A stretch of 24,675 nt of DNA from RI-242 sp038246255 (lineage in GTDB: Bacteria; Planctomycetota; UBA1135; GCA-002686595), in NCBI GenBank assembly GCA_038246255.1, contig JBBRWC010000061.1, forward strand, positions 1 through 24,675, in the 5' to 3' direction. A program made the position numbers and the translations under genes. The stretch's first letter is position 1, and every line of letters starts with the position of its first letter. The notes beneath the pieces are model-generated. The model saw only the letters and a list, made by a program, of their open reading frames with translations. It had not been told where the DNA came from and did no database searches. Positions 1-6,895 of the stretch are shown piece by piece.

Positions 1-1434
1 ATAGCGACCAACGCAATGCTGCTTCTGCGCGCCGAAGAGTTGGAAGCGCGCAAGGGCCAGGACTCGTTCGGCCAAAGCGCGCGCTACCACGACCACGTGA
101 GGGCGCGCAGCGCGGTGTTGGGTTCCCTCGACGGCGCATCCGAACCCGTCGAGCTCTACGCCGATGTCCCCAAAATCGCAGCGGCACTCAAGCTTCCGAC
201 CGCATGGCCGAATCCGAAGAGCCTCGAGCCGTCGGAGCTTTTTGCGTCGCGCCTCGTGCAGCTCGATCAGGTCCGCGATGTGGCGGGGGTGCTGTCCGTG
301 GGCCGGGCGGTGCGGCTCGACCTCAATGTGGGCCTTTCGCCTGAAAAACACTCGCCGTTGCAGCGGCGTGTTTATCGGATGCGAGGTTTCGACCGGGGGC
401 CTGTCCTCAACGACGTCGCGCGCTTTGCCCCGGCGGACACGGGGCTCTTTGCGTTTGTGCAAAGCGACCTCGCGGGTCTGCTTGGGGCGTGGATCGCCGT
501 TCAAGAACCCGCCCTGCGCGACAACCTCGTCAGCCACCTCGTGCGACCGCTGTTCGGCGGTGCGAGCACGGACGTGTTGGTTGCCGAGTTGGACGGAGCA
601 TTCCGCGATCAGGCGGCGCTGATCGTCCGTCCCAACGACTACCCCGCCATGGGGCCCGATGGGCCGCCGCACAACGACCTCGTGGTGCCCGCCTGGTCGC
701 TCATTCTGTGGGTCGAATCCCGGGACAAGGTCGACGCGCTGCGCCAGAAGGTGATCCAGAACCAGGCGCGCTTCGGGATCCAGGGCCGTGAATCCGGATC
801 GGGCGGCGTTTTCACGAACGAGGTCGAAGGTGGTTTTGTGGTGTACGAGTACTGGTCTCCGGCGATCCCGGGCACCGGCCACCTGGCGAGTGTCAACGAC
901 GGGCAGTTGTTCGTGCTGTCGAACAGCTACCAGATGATCGGGCAGGTGCTTGCGACCTACTACCAGGGCGGCGCGCGTTACCCGCGACTCGCCGATGAGG
1001 TGTCGTTCGTCAACCTGATGCAAGAGGGCCAGGCGAGCTCCACGGCACTGGTTTATGTGCAGCCCGGTCAAATCTTGCCGACCCTGCGCGGAATGGCGCG
1101 CCGCACGGCCGAGGACGACCTCTTTCGAACCGTCGACTGGGCGAGCCTGCGCGCGGAGTTCGGCAAAGCCGAGGTCGCACAAAACTATTCCAGCGAAGTG
1201 TGGGGGCGCTTGTCCCAGGAGACGTCGGACCGCGTGGAGGTCGCGGTCGACGGGCGGATTGCCGCGTTCCAGGCCGAGCAACGCGAGGCCGAGCTGCCGC
1301 GGCGCATCGAAGCCCTCGAGCGCCGCATCCAAATGGTCGCAGGCGTCGATGCCCTGCTCGTCCAACTGCGCCTGGGAGAGCGCAGCATGGAAATCGCCCT
1401 GCGAGCGCTCTTCGCCGCGGCGCCACGGCCCTGA
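1..1434 (+). CDS. Hypothetical protein, 5' end outside window
   Basis: The reading frame is open from base 1 to a TGA at 1432-1434. The first ATG in the window is at 16, but the frame continues upstream of it, so the true start is probably outside and the visible part (about 472 residues after that ATG) is a C-terminal portion. I do not recognise the family. The visible protein is soluble-looking, with mixed alpha/beta segments. Around residues 200-300 it contains phrases such as WSLILWVESRDKV and ALVYVQPGQILPTL, and it ends in a Glu/Arg-rich helix followed by a hydrophobic amphipathic stretch (residues about 415-472). No catalytic motif, lipobox or clear membrane helix is visible in this part. 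It converges with the lipoprotein gene on the other strand, with 57 bases between the stops. Confidence 0.75.
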   Translation: MATNAMLLLRAEELEARKGQDSFGQSARYHDHVRARSAVLGSLDGASEPVELYADVPKIAAALKLPTAWPNPKSLEPSELFASRLVQLDQVRDVAGVLSVGRAVRLDLNVGLSPEKHSPLQRRVYRMRGFDRGPVLNDVARFAPADTGLFAFVQSDLAGLLGAWIAVQEPALRDNLVSHLVRPLFGGASTDVLVAELDGAFRDQAALIVRPNDYPAMGPDGPPHNDLVVPAWSLILWVESRDKVDALRQKVIQNQARFGIQGRESGSGGVFTNEVEGGFVVYEYWSPAIPGTGHLASVNDGQLFVLSNSYQMIGQVLATYYQGGARYPRLADEVSFVNLMQEGQASSTALVYVQPGQILPTLRGMARRTAEDDLFRTVDWASLRAEFGKAEVAQNYSSEVWGRLSQETSDRVEVAVDGRIAAFQAEQREAELPRRIEALERRIQMVAGVDALLVQLRLGERSMEIALRALFAAAPRP

Positions 1435-1491
1435 TTCAGGTTCCGAAGCCTTCCGCGGGGTCGACGCCCGCAACGGACGCGACCGAAGCGG

Positions 1492-2415
1492 TTAGCGCAG
1501 GTGCGGCGGGGACGGCGCGGGTGTGTCGCGCTCGCCACGCAGGGGGCGGTCGAGGCGTGCGGCGATGCGCGCCGCGCCCAAGCGATCGAGGCGGTTGCCC
1601 AGTTCTTCCCAGCCCTCGAGGCGCACTTCGAGTTCGGGCGCAGCGACGTCGAGGGCCATCCACTCAAGGTTGGGCGCCGCGCGCTCCGCGGCGGACCGTT
1701 CGTCGCCGTCGTGACCGGTGCCCGCGGCGCTCAATACGAGTTCCGCACCCGCCGCACGCGCGCGCTCGGCAAATGCAAGGAGGGACTCCGCCGGATTCCG
1801 TTGAAGCACGATCCGCTCTTCGGCGCCGATCTGCCACAGGGCATCCCGGGCCGCAGAATCGAGCGCCGCAATGGCAACGTTCGCGCCCAGCGCCCCTACG
1901 TCGGCGGTTGCTCCCTTCGAGAGCTTCCACGTGATGCGGTCGTCCGCGACCACGCGGTGGAGCACCGCAGCGTTCGGGCCCAGCGCGCCATTGAGAAGCC
2001 ACATCCAGTACTGGTCGCGGCGCGGATCCGGCCCGACACCGGCGACCGACCAGACATCCAGGTCGTCGCAGCACAGGTAGCGCTGCTCGACCTCGAACGC
2101 CGCGCGGGTTGCCACCACAACGTCGGCTTGCGCCGCGATCTGCACCGTGCGCGCGAGCGGCGCGCGGTGCAGCGGTCCGAAGTCCACGTCGACGACGACC
2201 GCGACCTTGGCGGGCGACACGACGGATGCCGCGTGGGGGTTGGAGCGCGGCGGCGTCGCGCCTACCGCCTCCGTGGGATTCAGCGGCCCAGGTTGCAGGT
2301 CACGGCCAGTGCCGCATGCCGCGAGCAGAACCAGCGCGCCCGCGAGGCTGCGACCCGCGAGGCTGCGACCCGCGGGGCTGCGACCCGCGAGGCTAGGGAG
2401 GGGGGCTCGGGACAC
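1492..2415 (-). CDS. Putative lipoprotein with DUF4430-like domain
   Basis: A 307-residue protein starting at GTG (2415). A type II signal peptide ends in the lipobox LAAC, so Cys34 would be lipidated. Before it the n-region is made of repeated AGRSL-type pentapeptides encoded by 15-bp tandem repeats. Residues about 70-168 resemble DUF4430, the cobalamin-binding-like fold of intrinsic factor: a beta strand VAVVVDVDFG, a helix-rich middle, a motif YWMWLLNG (136-143), and the end DDRITWKL, matching the family's 'WMYYVNG ... GDxIxW' pattern. CC at 115-116 could form or bind something, but this is not established. The C-terminal half (about 180-307) is not recognised. The gene lies downstream of a tRNA-Leu on the same strand. 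The domain call rests on motif resemblance, and the ligand is unknown. Confidence 0.7.
   Translation of the reverse strand: MSRAPLPSLAGRSPAGRSLAGRSLAGALVLLAACGTGRDLQPGPLNPTEAVGATPPRSNPHAASVVSPAKVAVVVDVDFGPLHRAPLARTVQIAAQADVVVATRAAFEVEQRYLCCDDLDVWSVAGVGPDPRRDQYWMWLLNGALGPNAAVLHRVVADDRITWKLSKGATADVGALGANVAIAALDSAARDALWQIGAEERIVLQRNPAESLLAFAERARAAGAELVLSAAGTGHDGDERSAAERAAPNLEWMALDVAAPELEVRLEGWEELGNRLDRLGAARIAARLDRPLRGERDTPAPSPPHLR
2342..2401. repeat. 15-bp tandem repeat in lipoprotein signal peptide
   Basis: On the + strand the unit GCGAGGCTGCGACCC occurs at 2342-2356 and 2357-2371, once with a single change at 2372-2386, and as a degenerate partial copy from 2387. Because the unit is 15 bp, changes in copy number keep frame and add or remove five residues (AGRSL-type) in the n-region of the lipoprotein signal peptide. 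Confidence 0.9.
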
Positions 2416-2455
2416 GGGCGCGATCTTCCTTTGGGTGGCGGCCCGGGTCGGGCCA

Positions 2456-2488
2456 GAGGAACAAGAAGAACACGAGGAACAAGAAGAA
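2456..2488. repeat. Short direct repeat, 15 bp with 18-bp spacing
   Basis: GAGGAACAAGAAGAA is present exactly at 2456-2470 and 2474-2488. It is a purine-rich island (pyrimidine-rich on the - strand) between the tRNA 3' end and the lipoprotein start. It stands out from the GC-rich surroundings. No function can be assigned from sequence alone. Confidence 0.85.
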
Positions 2489-2489
2489 G

Positions 2490-2574
2490 TGGTGCCCGGG
2501 ACTGGACTCGAACCAGCACGGGTTGCCCCACAAGATCCTTAGTCTTGCGCGTCTGCCAATTTCGCCACCCGGGC
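2490..2574 (-). tRNA. tRNA-Leu (anticodon AAG)
   Basis: Read on the - strand this gives a complete class II tRNA. The acceptor stem is GCCCGGG paired with CCCGGGC, the discriminator is A, and the CCA end is encoded in the DNA. The D arm is GCG...CGC with the TTGGCAGA loop typical of leucine tRNAs. The anticodon stem is CAAGA/TCTTG around the loop CTAAGGA, followed by a long variable arm (GGG-GCAA-CCC). The T arm is GCTGG-TTCGAGT-CCAGT, with one G-T pair. Counting the loop gives C32 T33 A34 A35 G36, so the anticodon is AAG (codon CUU, or more if A34 becomes inosine). Bacteria normally use GAG or TAG for this leucine box, so A34 is unusual. Class and isotype are secure. The anticodon follows directly from the bases. 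Confidence 0.93.
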
Positions 2575-2956
2575 ACCTGCGGGCCGACCGCGTGGCGGGC
2601 CGAGCGCGGGGCGCGGCACACCGGCGGAGGGACCGATGCGGACAGTCGTCTTGGGACGGGGTCGGCGTCGGCAGGCGCTTCGGCCCCGTGGGGAAGATAC
2701 CCGGCGGGGCGAAGGGCAGCCGGCGGCGACCACCGCGGCAAACATCGGCGCCGGAGCACGCTCCGCCGTCGAGGGGTCGAGGATGCTACGAACGGCCGGG
2801 GGGCGCTGCAAGCCCTAGGATCGTGGTCGCCCCGCGCGCGCGGCCGGCGCCGTCTGCGTTGTGGCCGCGGGGGCGGACGGCGTAGGGTGCAACGGCACCC
2901 GCGGCCAGCCGTTGCGGAGTGCCCCCCAGGTCTCCTGCGCGCCCTCCTCTTGAGCC
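2575..2956. other. Intergenic region upstream of tRNA-Leu and pfp
   Basis: About 380 bases with no convincing gene. It must hold the tRNA promoter (- strand) and the leader of the phosphofructokinase gene (+ strand), but no clear -35/-10 pair is visible. A small - strand frame here reads into the tRNA and is spurious. Near the pfp end there are two mutually exclusive stem-loops (2885-2915), listed separately. Confidence 0.6.
2885..2915 (+). promoter_or_regulatory. pfp: Overlapping alternative hairpins in pfp leader
   Basis: GGGTGC (2885-2890) pairs with GCACCC (2895-2900) around an AACG loop. GCAACGGC (2889-2896) can instead pair perfectly with GCCGTTGC (2908-2915). The two stems share bases and cannot form together. 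They end about 40 bases before the pfp ATG. This could be a leader switch or chance in GC-rich DNA. There is no T-run for a terminator. Confidence 0.3.
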
Positions 2957-4153
2957 ATGACCTCCCACCGCGGAAACGTCCTCATCGGTCAGTCCGGCGG
3001 CCCCACGGCCGTCATCAACCAGAGCCTCGTCGGACTCATCGAAACGGCCCTCGGAGCGCCCCAAGTCGGCCGCATCCTGGGCGCGGTCCACGGCATCCGC
3101 GGTGTGCTCGAGGACCGGCTGATCGACCTGGGCAAGGAGACGCGCGAAAACCTCGCAGCGGTGGCGAGCACTCCGTGCGCCGCGCTGCGCTCCGTGCGCA
3201 AGAAGCCGACACGCGATGAATGTGCGGCGGTGCTGTCAGCGCTGCGCCGCCACGCTGTGCGCTATTTCTTCTACATCGGCGGCAACGATTCCGCCGAGAC
3301 CGCGCACCTTTTGAACGAACTTGCGGTGGAGGAAAAGTACGAGATCGCGCTTTTCCATGTCCCCAAGACGATCGACAACGACCTGCGCGAGAACGACCAC
3401 TGCCCGGGTTACGGATCCGCGGCGCGCTTTGTCGCGCAAGCGTTCCAGGGTGACGAGCAGGACAACCGCAGTTTGCCGGGCATCAAGATCGACGTCGTCA
3501 TGGGCCGCCACGCCGGTTGGTTGACGGCGGCCAGTGTGCTTGCGCGCGACCACGCCGATTCCGGTCCGCACCTCGTCTACCTGCCCGAGCGCGACTTCGA
3601 CCTCGACCGTTTTGCGGCCGATGTCGAGCGGATCCACCGCCAACTCGGTCGCTGTCTCGTCGCGGTCTCCGAAGGCATCCACGGCCCGGGCGGCAAGCTC
3701 CTCTTCGAAGTGGCGGAACGCGACAGCCACGGCAACGCACAACTGTCGGGGTCCGGCGCGTTGGGCGATTTCCTGAGCACACAGATCAAAAAACGCCTCG
3801 GTGACAAACTGCGTGTGCGCGCGGACACGTTTGGATACTTGCAGCGCTCCTTCCCCGGTGCAGTCTCGCCCGTGGACGCGGCCGAAGCGCGCGAAGTCGG
3901 ACGCTTCGCGATGCGCACCGCGTTGGAAGGCAAACACGCCCACGGCTCCATCGCCCTCCAGCGCGAGGGCGGAGCGGCCTACGCTCCGCGTTACGCCGTC
4001 GTCGAACTCGCGAGCGTCGCGAAACACACACGCCCCCTCGATCCGCAGTTTCTCGCGGGCGACGAGGGCGTGACGCAGAAGTTCCTCGATTACGTGCGCC
4101 CGCTGGTCGGCCCGCTGCCGCGGATGGCGCGCCTCGCCGACCACCCGGTTTGA
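2957..4153 (+). CDS. pfp: Pyrophosphate-dependent 6-phosphofructokinase
   Basis: A 398-residue cytoplasmic enzyme of the phosphofructokinase family, which phosphorylates fructose 6-phosphate to fructose 1,6-bisphosphate (reversibly in the PPi-using type). Visible motifs are GQSGGPTAVIN (11-21), GGNDS (108-112), PKTIDND (136-142) carrying the catalytic Asp, MGRHAGWLTAAS (182-193), SEG (238-240), and the sugar-phosphate region LQRSFPG (295-301). Two positions decide the phosphate donor: Asp in GG-N-D-S where ATP enzymes have Gly, and Lys in PKTIDND where ATP enzymes have Gly. Both are the PPi-type residues. Length suits the compact PPi/long-clade enzymes. The ATG at 2957 starts just before the first conserved strand. 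The gene stands alone, and its leader has alternative hairpins. The family is certain; the PPi preference follows from known residue rules. Confidence 0.93.
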   Translation: MTSHRGNVLIGQSGGPTAVINQSLVGLIETALGAPQVGRILGAVHGIRGVLEDRLIDLGKETRENLAAVASTPCAALRSVRKKPTRDECAAVLSALRRHAVRYFFYIGGNDSAETAHLLNELAVEEKYEIALFHVPKTIDNDLRENDHCPGYGSAARFVAQAFQGDEQDNRSLPGIKIDVVMGRHAGWLTAASVLARDHADSGPHLVYLPERDFDLDRFAADVERIHRQLGRCLVAVSEGIHGPGGKLLFEVAERDSHGNAQLSGSGALGDFLSTQIKKRLGDKLRVRADTFGYLQRSFPGAVSPVDAAEAREVGRFAMRTALEGKHAHGSIALQREGGAAYAPRYAVVELASVAKHTRPLDPQFLAGDEGVTQKFLDYVRPLVGPLPRMARLADHPV

Positions 4154-4296
4154 GCGGCGGCGGGCGACGGCGCGCCCCGATCGAGGGAGCCCGAGGCGCA
4201 CCGCGGAAAAAAGTGTGCGCGAGGGCCCACGCTCTGGCGCGCCCTGCGTAGAGCCCCGCAGGTGCCCAGTGCGGTATCGCACGCGCCCATCCCTCC

Positions 4297-5388
4297 ATGA
4301 AAACGCTCACACTCCTTTGCGCCCTCGCCACGCTCCCCCTGATCGCCGCCCAAGACAGCGCTCCGCCGCCCGCGGACGCGCCTGGCGCTGACGCCCCGTC
4401 GAAGCCTTCCCAGGGCTCCGGGCTGGAGCAACCCGCCCCGTCCCGGCCGGCCCCCGCGACCGGCGGGCTCGTGCCGCGCCCCGTAGAGCCGCCGGCCCAG
4501 GACCTGCCCATGGCCGGCCGCGTGGTCCCGGGGGGCGGATTCCTCGGTATTCGCACGGCCTCCGAAGGTGCCCGGACCCTCGTGGACGAGGTTGTCCCCG
4601 GAAGCCCTGCGGAGAAAGCGGGGCTCGCTTCGGGCGACCGCATCCTGAGCGTGGCGGGGGAGCCGGTGCTGGGAGCCCAGGCGCTCGTCGCACAGCTCTC
4701 GGCCCGCGCGCCCGGCGAGCGGGTCGCAATCGAATACGTGCGGGACGGCCGCGTCGAAAGTGTCGCGATCGAACTGGCCGAGCGGCCGCAACAAGGGCCT
4801 GCCCAAGGGGCGCTGCCGCGCGGGCTGGAACCCTGGCGTCCCGGTCAGCCGGGCCAGCCCGGTCAACCCGGTCAACCCGGCCAACCCGGTTCGCAGGGTC
4901 CGCAAGGCCAACAGGCCCCGCGCGACCCGCGCGGTGGGTTGGGCGCGCTGCCGCAGGGGTTCAGTTGGCCCGGCGCCAGCGGTTTTGGCGGCGGCGATTG
5001 GCAGGGCTGGCTGCGGGACCAGGAACGGCGCAGCGATGACCTGCGCCGGGACGTTGAACGGCGTTTCTTGGAACTGCGCCGCGACCTGGGGCGCGATGTG
5101 AACGACCTGCGACGTTACCTCGAGCGCGACCTTGAAGGCGACCTCGAGGGCCTAAAGGGCATGTTCAAGGAGGAGCGCCGCTCGCAGCGTCGCGCGCTCC
5201 CCAACGCGGACATCCCCGCACAGGCCTGGGCCGACCTGGAGGCGCGGCTCGCGCCCCTGGAGGAGCAACGCCGCAAGATCGCCGCGGAATGGGCGCAAGC
5301 CCATGGCCGACCGGAGTGGGCCGACGCGGTCCCGCCCCTTGGCGTCGAGGTTCGGATCGAGCGCCGCGAGGAACGGCGCGCGGATTGA
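4297..5388 (+). CDS. Secreted PDZ protein with collagen-like and coiled-coil regions
   Basis: A 363-residue exported protein. A signal peptide (residues 1-18, ending near IAAQ) is followed by a Pro/Ala-rich linker (20-78). Residues 80-162 form a PDZ domain: GGFLGIR, then VVPGSPAEKAGLASGDRILSV and a final strand VAIEL. Next come five Gly-Gln-Pro triplets (183-198) encoded by 9-bp repeats and a Gly-rich linker. A strongly charged helix follows (about 238-300, Arg/Asp/Glu-rich with RRD and LERD repeats), predicted coiled coil, and then a second helix (306-337). There is no protease domain, unlike DegP/HtrA, so it is likely a periplasmic adaptor or scaffold binding C-termini of other proteins. 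GTGCG-GTAT-CGCAC sits shortly before the ATG. The gene converges with a small gene, with 18 bases between the stops. The specific partner is unknown. Confidence 0.85.
   Translation: MKTLTLLCALATLPLIAAQDSAPPPADAPGADAPSKPSQGSGLEQPAPSRPAPATGGLVPRPVEPPAQDLPMAGRVVPGGGFLGIRTASEGARTLVDEVVPGSPAEKAGLASGDRILSVAGEPVLGAQALVAQLSARAPGERVAIEYVRDGRVESVAIELAERPQQGPAQGALPRGLEPWRPGQPGQPGQPGQPGQPGSQGPQGQQAPRDPRGGLGALPQGFSWPGASGFGGGDWQGWLRDQERRSDDLRRDVERRFLELRRDLGRDVNDLRRYLERDLEGDLEGLKGMFKEERRSQRRALPNADIPAQAWADLEARLAPLEEQRRKIAAEWAQAHGRPEWADAVPPLGVEVRIERREERRAD
4843..4890 (+). repeat. 9-bp repeats encoding Gly-Gln-Pro triplets
   Basis: Five imperfect copies of a GGTCAGCCC/GGTCAACCC-type unit encode GQP triplets in the PDZ protein linker (residues 183-197). 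Third-position differences show this is not a very recent expansion. Confidence 0.8.
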
Positions 5389-5406
5389 GCTTTCGGCGCG
5401 CGCGCG

Positions 5407-5697
5407 TCAGCCCGCGCCCCGGTTCCAGGCTTCGAACCAGGCCGGGGGAGTCCAGGCGTCGAGGAGCCGCGTCACCCTCAGGAGCGCCTCGTCCTCGGCG
5501 CTCTCGCGGCGCTTTTTGACCTCGGCTAAGCGGCGGGCCTCGCGGGCGAAGCTGTTCTCGACGAGTTCAAGCAGCCGTCGGCGCACGTCGGGAGTGGCCA
5601 CGCGCGCCCGGTGGATAAGGGGCGCAAGGCGCAGGGCGAAATCCGGGCCCAGGCCGTAGCGCTGGGCCAAGGTCTCGAGCAGGGGGTCGATGGTCAT
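5407..5697 (-). CDS. Small helical hypothetical protein
   Basis: A 96-residue protein starting at ATG (5697) and ending at TGA (5407-5409). It has no signal peptide or membrane helix. It appears wholly alpha-helical, with a highly charged central helix (residues about 36-70, Arg/Glu/Lys-rich) and an aromatic C-terminus (TPPAWFEAWNRG). It is not recognised. It follows the HDOD gene on the same strand after 52 bases, and that gap contains a compact inverted repeat (TGGCTC/GAGCCA at about 5708-5720), so it may be the second gene of that unit. Codon use resembles its neighbours, supporting a real gene, but no function can be given. Confidence 0.6.
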   Translation of the reverse strand: MTIDPLLETLAQRYGLGPDFALRLAPLIHRARVATPDVRRRLLELVENSFAREARRLAEVKKRRESAEDEALLRVTRLLDAWTPPAWFEAWNRGAG

Positions 5698-5749
5698 CGG
5701 GCGGGCTGGCTCCGAGCCAAGCCTACCCCGGGTCCGGGCGGTGTGCCGC

Positions 5750-6592
5750 TCAGACCTCGATGCCCGGCCACGCCGCCAGGGCGTCGTCGACGACGCGCTC
5801 GAAGGCGTCGGTGTCGAGGCCCAGCATTTCCGCGCGCTCGTCGTCGAGGGTCGCGAGGGCCCCCTCCCGGTCGCCTTCGGCGGCCCGGTCCGCGGCCCGG
5901 TTCGCGAGGTCGACGAGCGCCACCGCGGGCTCGGCCTCGATCTCGTCCTGTGGGCCGTGGTGATACTGGACGGCGCTCACCAGCACCTCCGGCAGGTTCC
6001 AGCGCAGGGCGATGCGCGCGCCGACCTCGGCGTGGCTGAAGCCCAGGACTTCCTGTTCGACTTCGAACAGGGGCCGGTCCTCGTCCGCCGCGCGCTGCAC
6101 CGCTTCGAGGAATCGCTCGGAGCGGTGCTCCAAAAGCACCACTTGACCCAGATCGTGGAGCAGGCCGCAGGTGTAGTACTCCTCCGCCGACAGCCCGCTG
6201 CGCTTGCCCGCGGCCTTCGCGAGCGCGGAGCACGTGCGCGCGACGAGGATGTTGTGCTTCCAAAGGCGCGCAAGGTCGAAATCGCCGGGCTCCAGGTGCG
6301 CGAACTGGCCCATGACGGACGCCTGGAGCGCGATGTTGCGCAGCTCGCGCATGCCCAGGACGGCGGAGGCGTGTTCGGTCGAAAGAACACGTTCGCGCAG
6401 GCCGTAGGCGGCTGAGTTGGCAATGCGCAGCACGCGGCTCGTGAGGGGGGCGTCCTGTGCGATCGCTGCGCCGATTTCACGCGTCCCGACGTTCGGGTCC
6501 GCGAGGAGGGCGTTGAGACGCGCCATCACCGACGGAAGGGTGGGAAGGGCGACGCTCTCGAGGGCCTGGAAAGCTTCGGATGAAGGGCGCAT
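5750..6592 (-). CDS. HDOD-domain signalling protein
   Basis: A 280-residue cytoplasmic protein made essentially of one HDOD domain, an HD-superfamily module of bacterial signalling and stress proteins. Visible features are ALPTLPSVMARLNALLADP (15-33), IAQDAPLTSRVLRIANSAAYG (44-64, the hallmark N-terminal segment), LGMRELRNIAL (79-89), HNILVA...(113-118), GLLHDLGQVVLL (143-154) carrying the HD pair, GFSHAEVGARIALRWNLPEV (184-203) and HHG (211-213). HDOD proteins often keep only part of the HD metal site and may be non-catalytic; their ligands are mostly unknown. The ATG at 6592 is chosen because the conserved domain begins within ten residues. The frame stays open far upstream, but that part lies antisense to another gene. 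An 11-bp inverted repeat lies upstream (6631-6672). Confidence 0.9.
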   Translation of the reverse strand: MRPSSEAFQALESVALPTLPSVMARLNALLADPNVGTREIGAAIAQDAPLTSRVLRIANSAAYGLRERVLSTEHASAVLGMRELRNIALQASVMGQFAHLEPGDFDLARLWKHNILVARTCSALAKAAGKRSGLSAEEYYTCGLLHDLGQVVLLEHRSERFLEAVQRAADEDRPLFEVEQEVLGFSHAEVGARIALRWNLPEVLVSAVQYHHGPQDEIEAEPAVALVDLANRAADRAAEGDREGALATLDDERAEMLGLDTDAFERVVDDALAAWPGIEV

Positions 6593-6895
6593 GCGGCGAC
6601 GGAGGAGGCGTATCGGGTGTGTTGCTCGGCGGCAAGTGGCGAACGAGCGGGCTGCCGCGCGCGCCACTTGCCCCCCCGTCATCGGGCGCGCGGGCCCTGC
6701 GCGTTGAGCAGAAACGGGGCGCCTCGGAAGGAGCACCCAACGCCGCTGCTGCGGGCGCTCTTTGACCACCAGGCGCGCGGGTGGGCCGGATTGCACGCGC
6801 CCCCGCGCTGGCACCTCAAGCGCCGTTCGCAAACCGGTCGAAGCCCCACGCGACGCGCCCCGGGGACCGATCCCCGCGGGGCCCCGCGCACCGCC
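6593..6895. other. Divergent intergenic region between HDOD gene and protease operon
   Basis: About 300 bases separating two divergent transcripts. It should contain both promoters, though no consensus boxes are clear. It holds an 11-bp inverted repeat near the HDOD side. Near the GTG at 6896 it holds a stem CGGGGA/TCCCCG (6861-6876) abutting the 12-bp palindrome GCGGGGCCCCGC (6876-6887). No gene is supported. Confidence 0.6.
6631..6672. promoter_or_regulatory. 11-bp perfect inverted repeat upstream of HDOD gene
   Basis: GGCAAGTGGCG (6631-6641) and CGCCACTTGCC (6662-6672) are perfect inverted copies 20 bases apart, with two turns of DNA centre to centre roughly three apart. The repeat lies 39-80 bases upstream of the HDOD ATG. 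It could be an operator for a dimeric regulator or a leader hairpin. Confidence 0.45.

Noticed and set aside
2539..2811. A - strand frame ending in ARVAKLADAQD
   Set aside because: It runs into the tRNA-Leu; this ending is a familiar mistranslation of the tRNA-Leu D arm, not a protein.
1501..3219. A 572-codon + strand frame across the lipoprotein gene and tRNA
   Set aside because: It crosses the tRNA and the pfp start, and its product is Arg-rich without recognisable domains.
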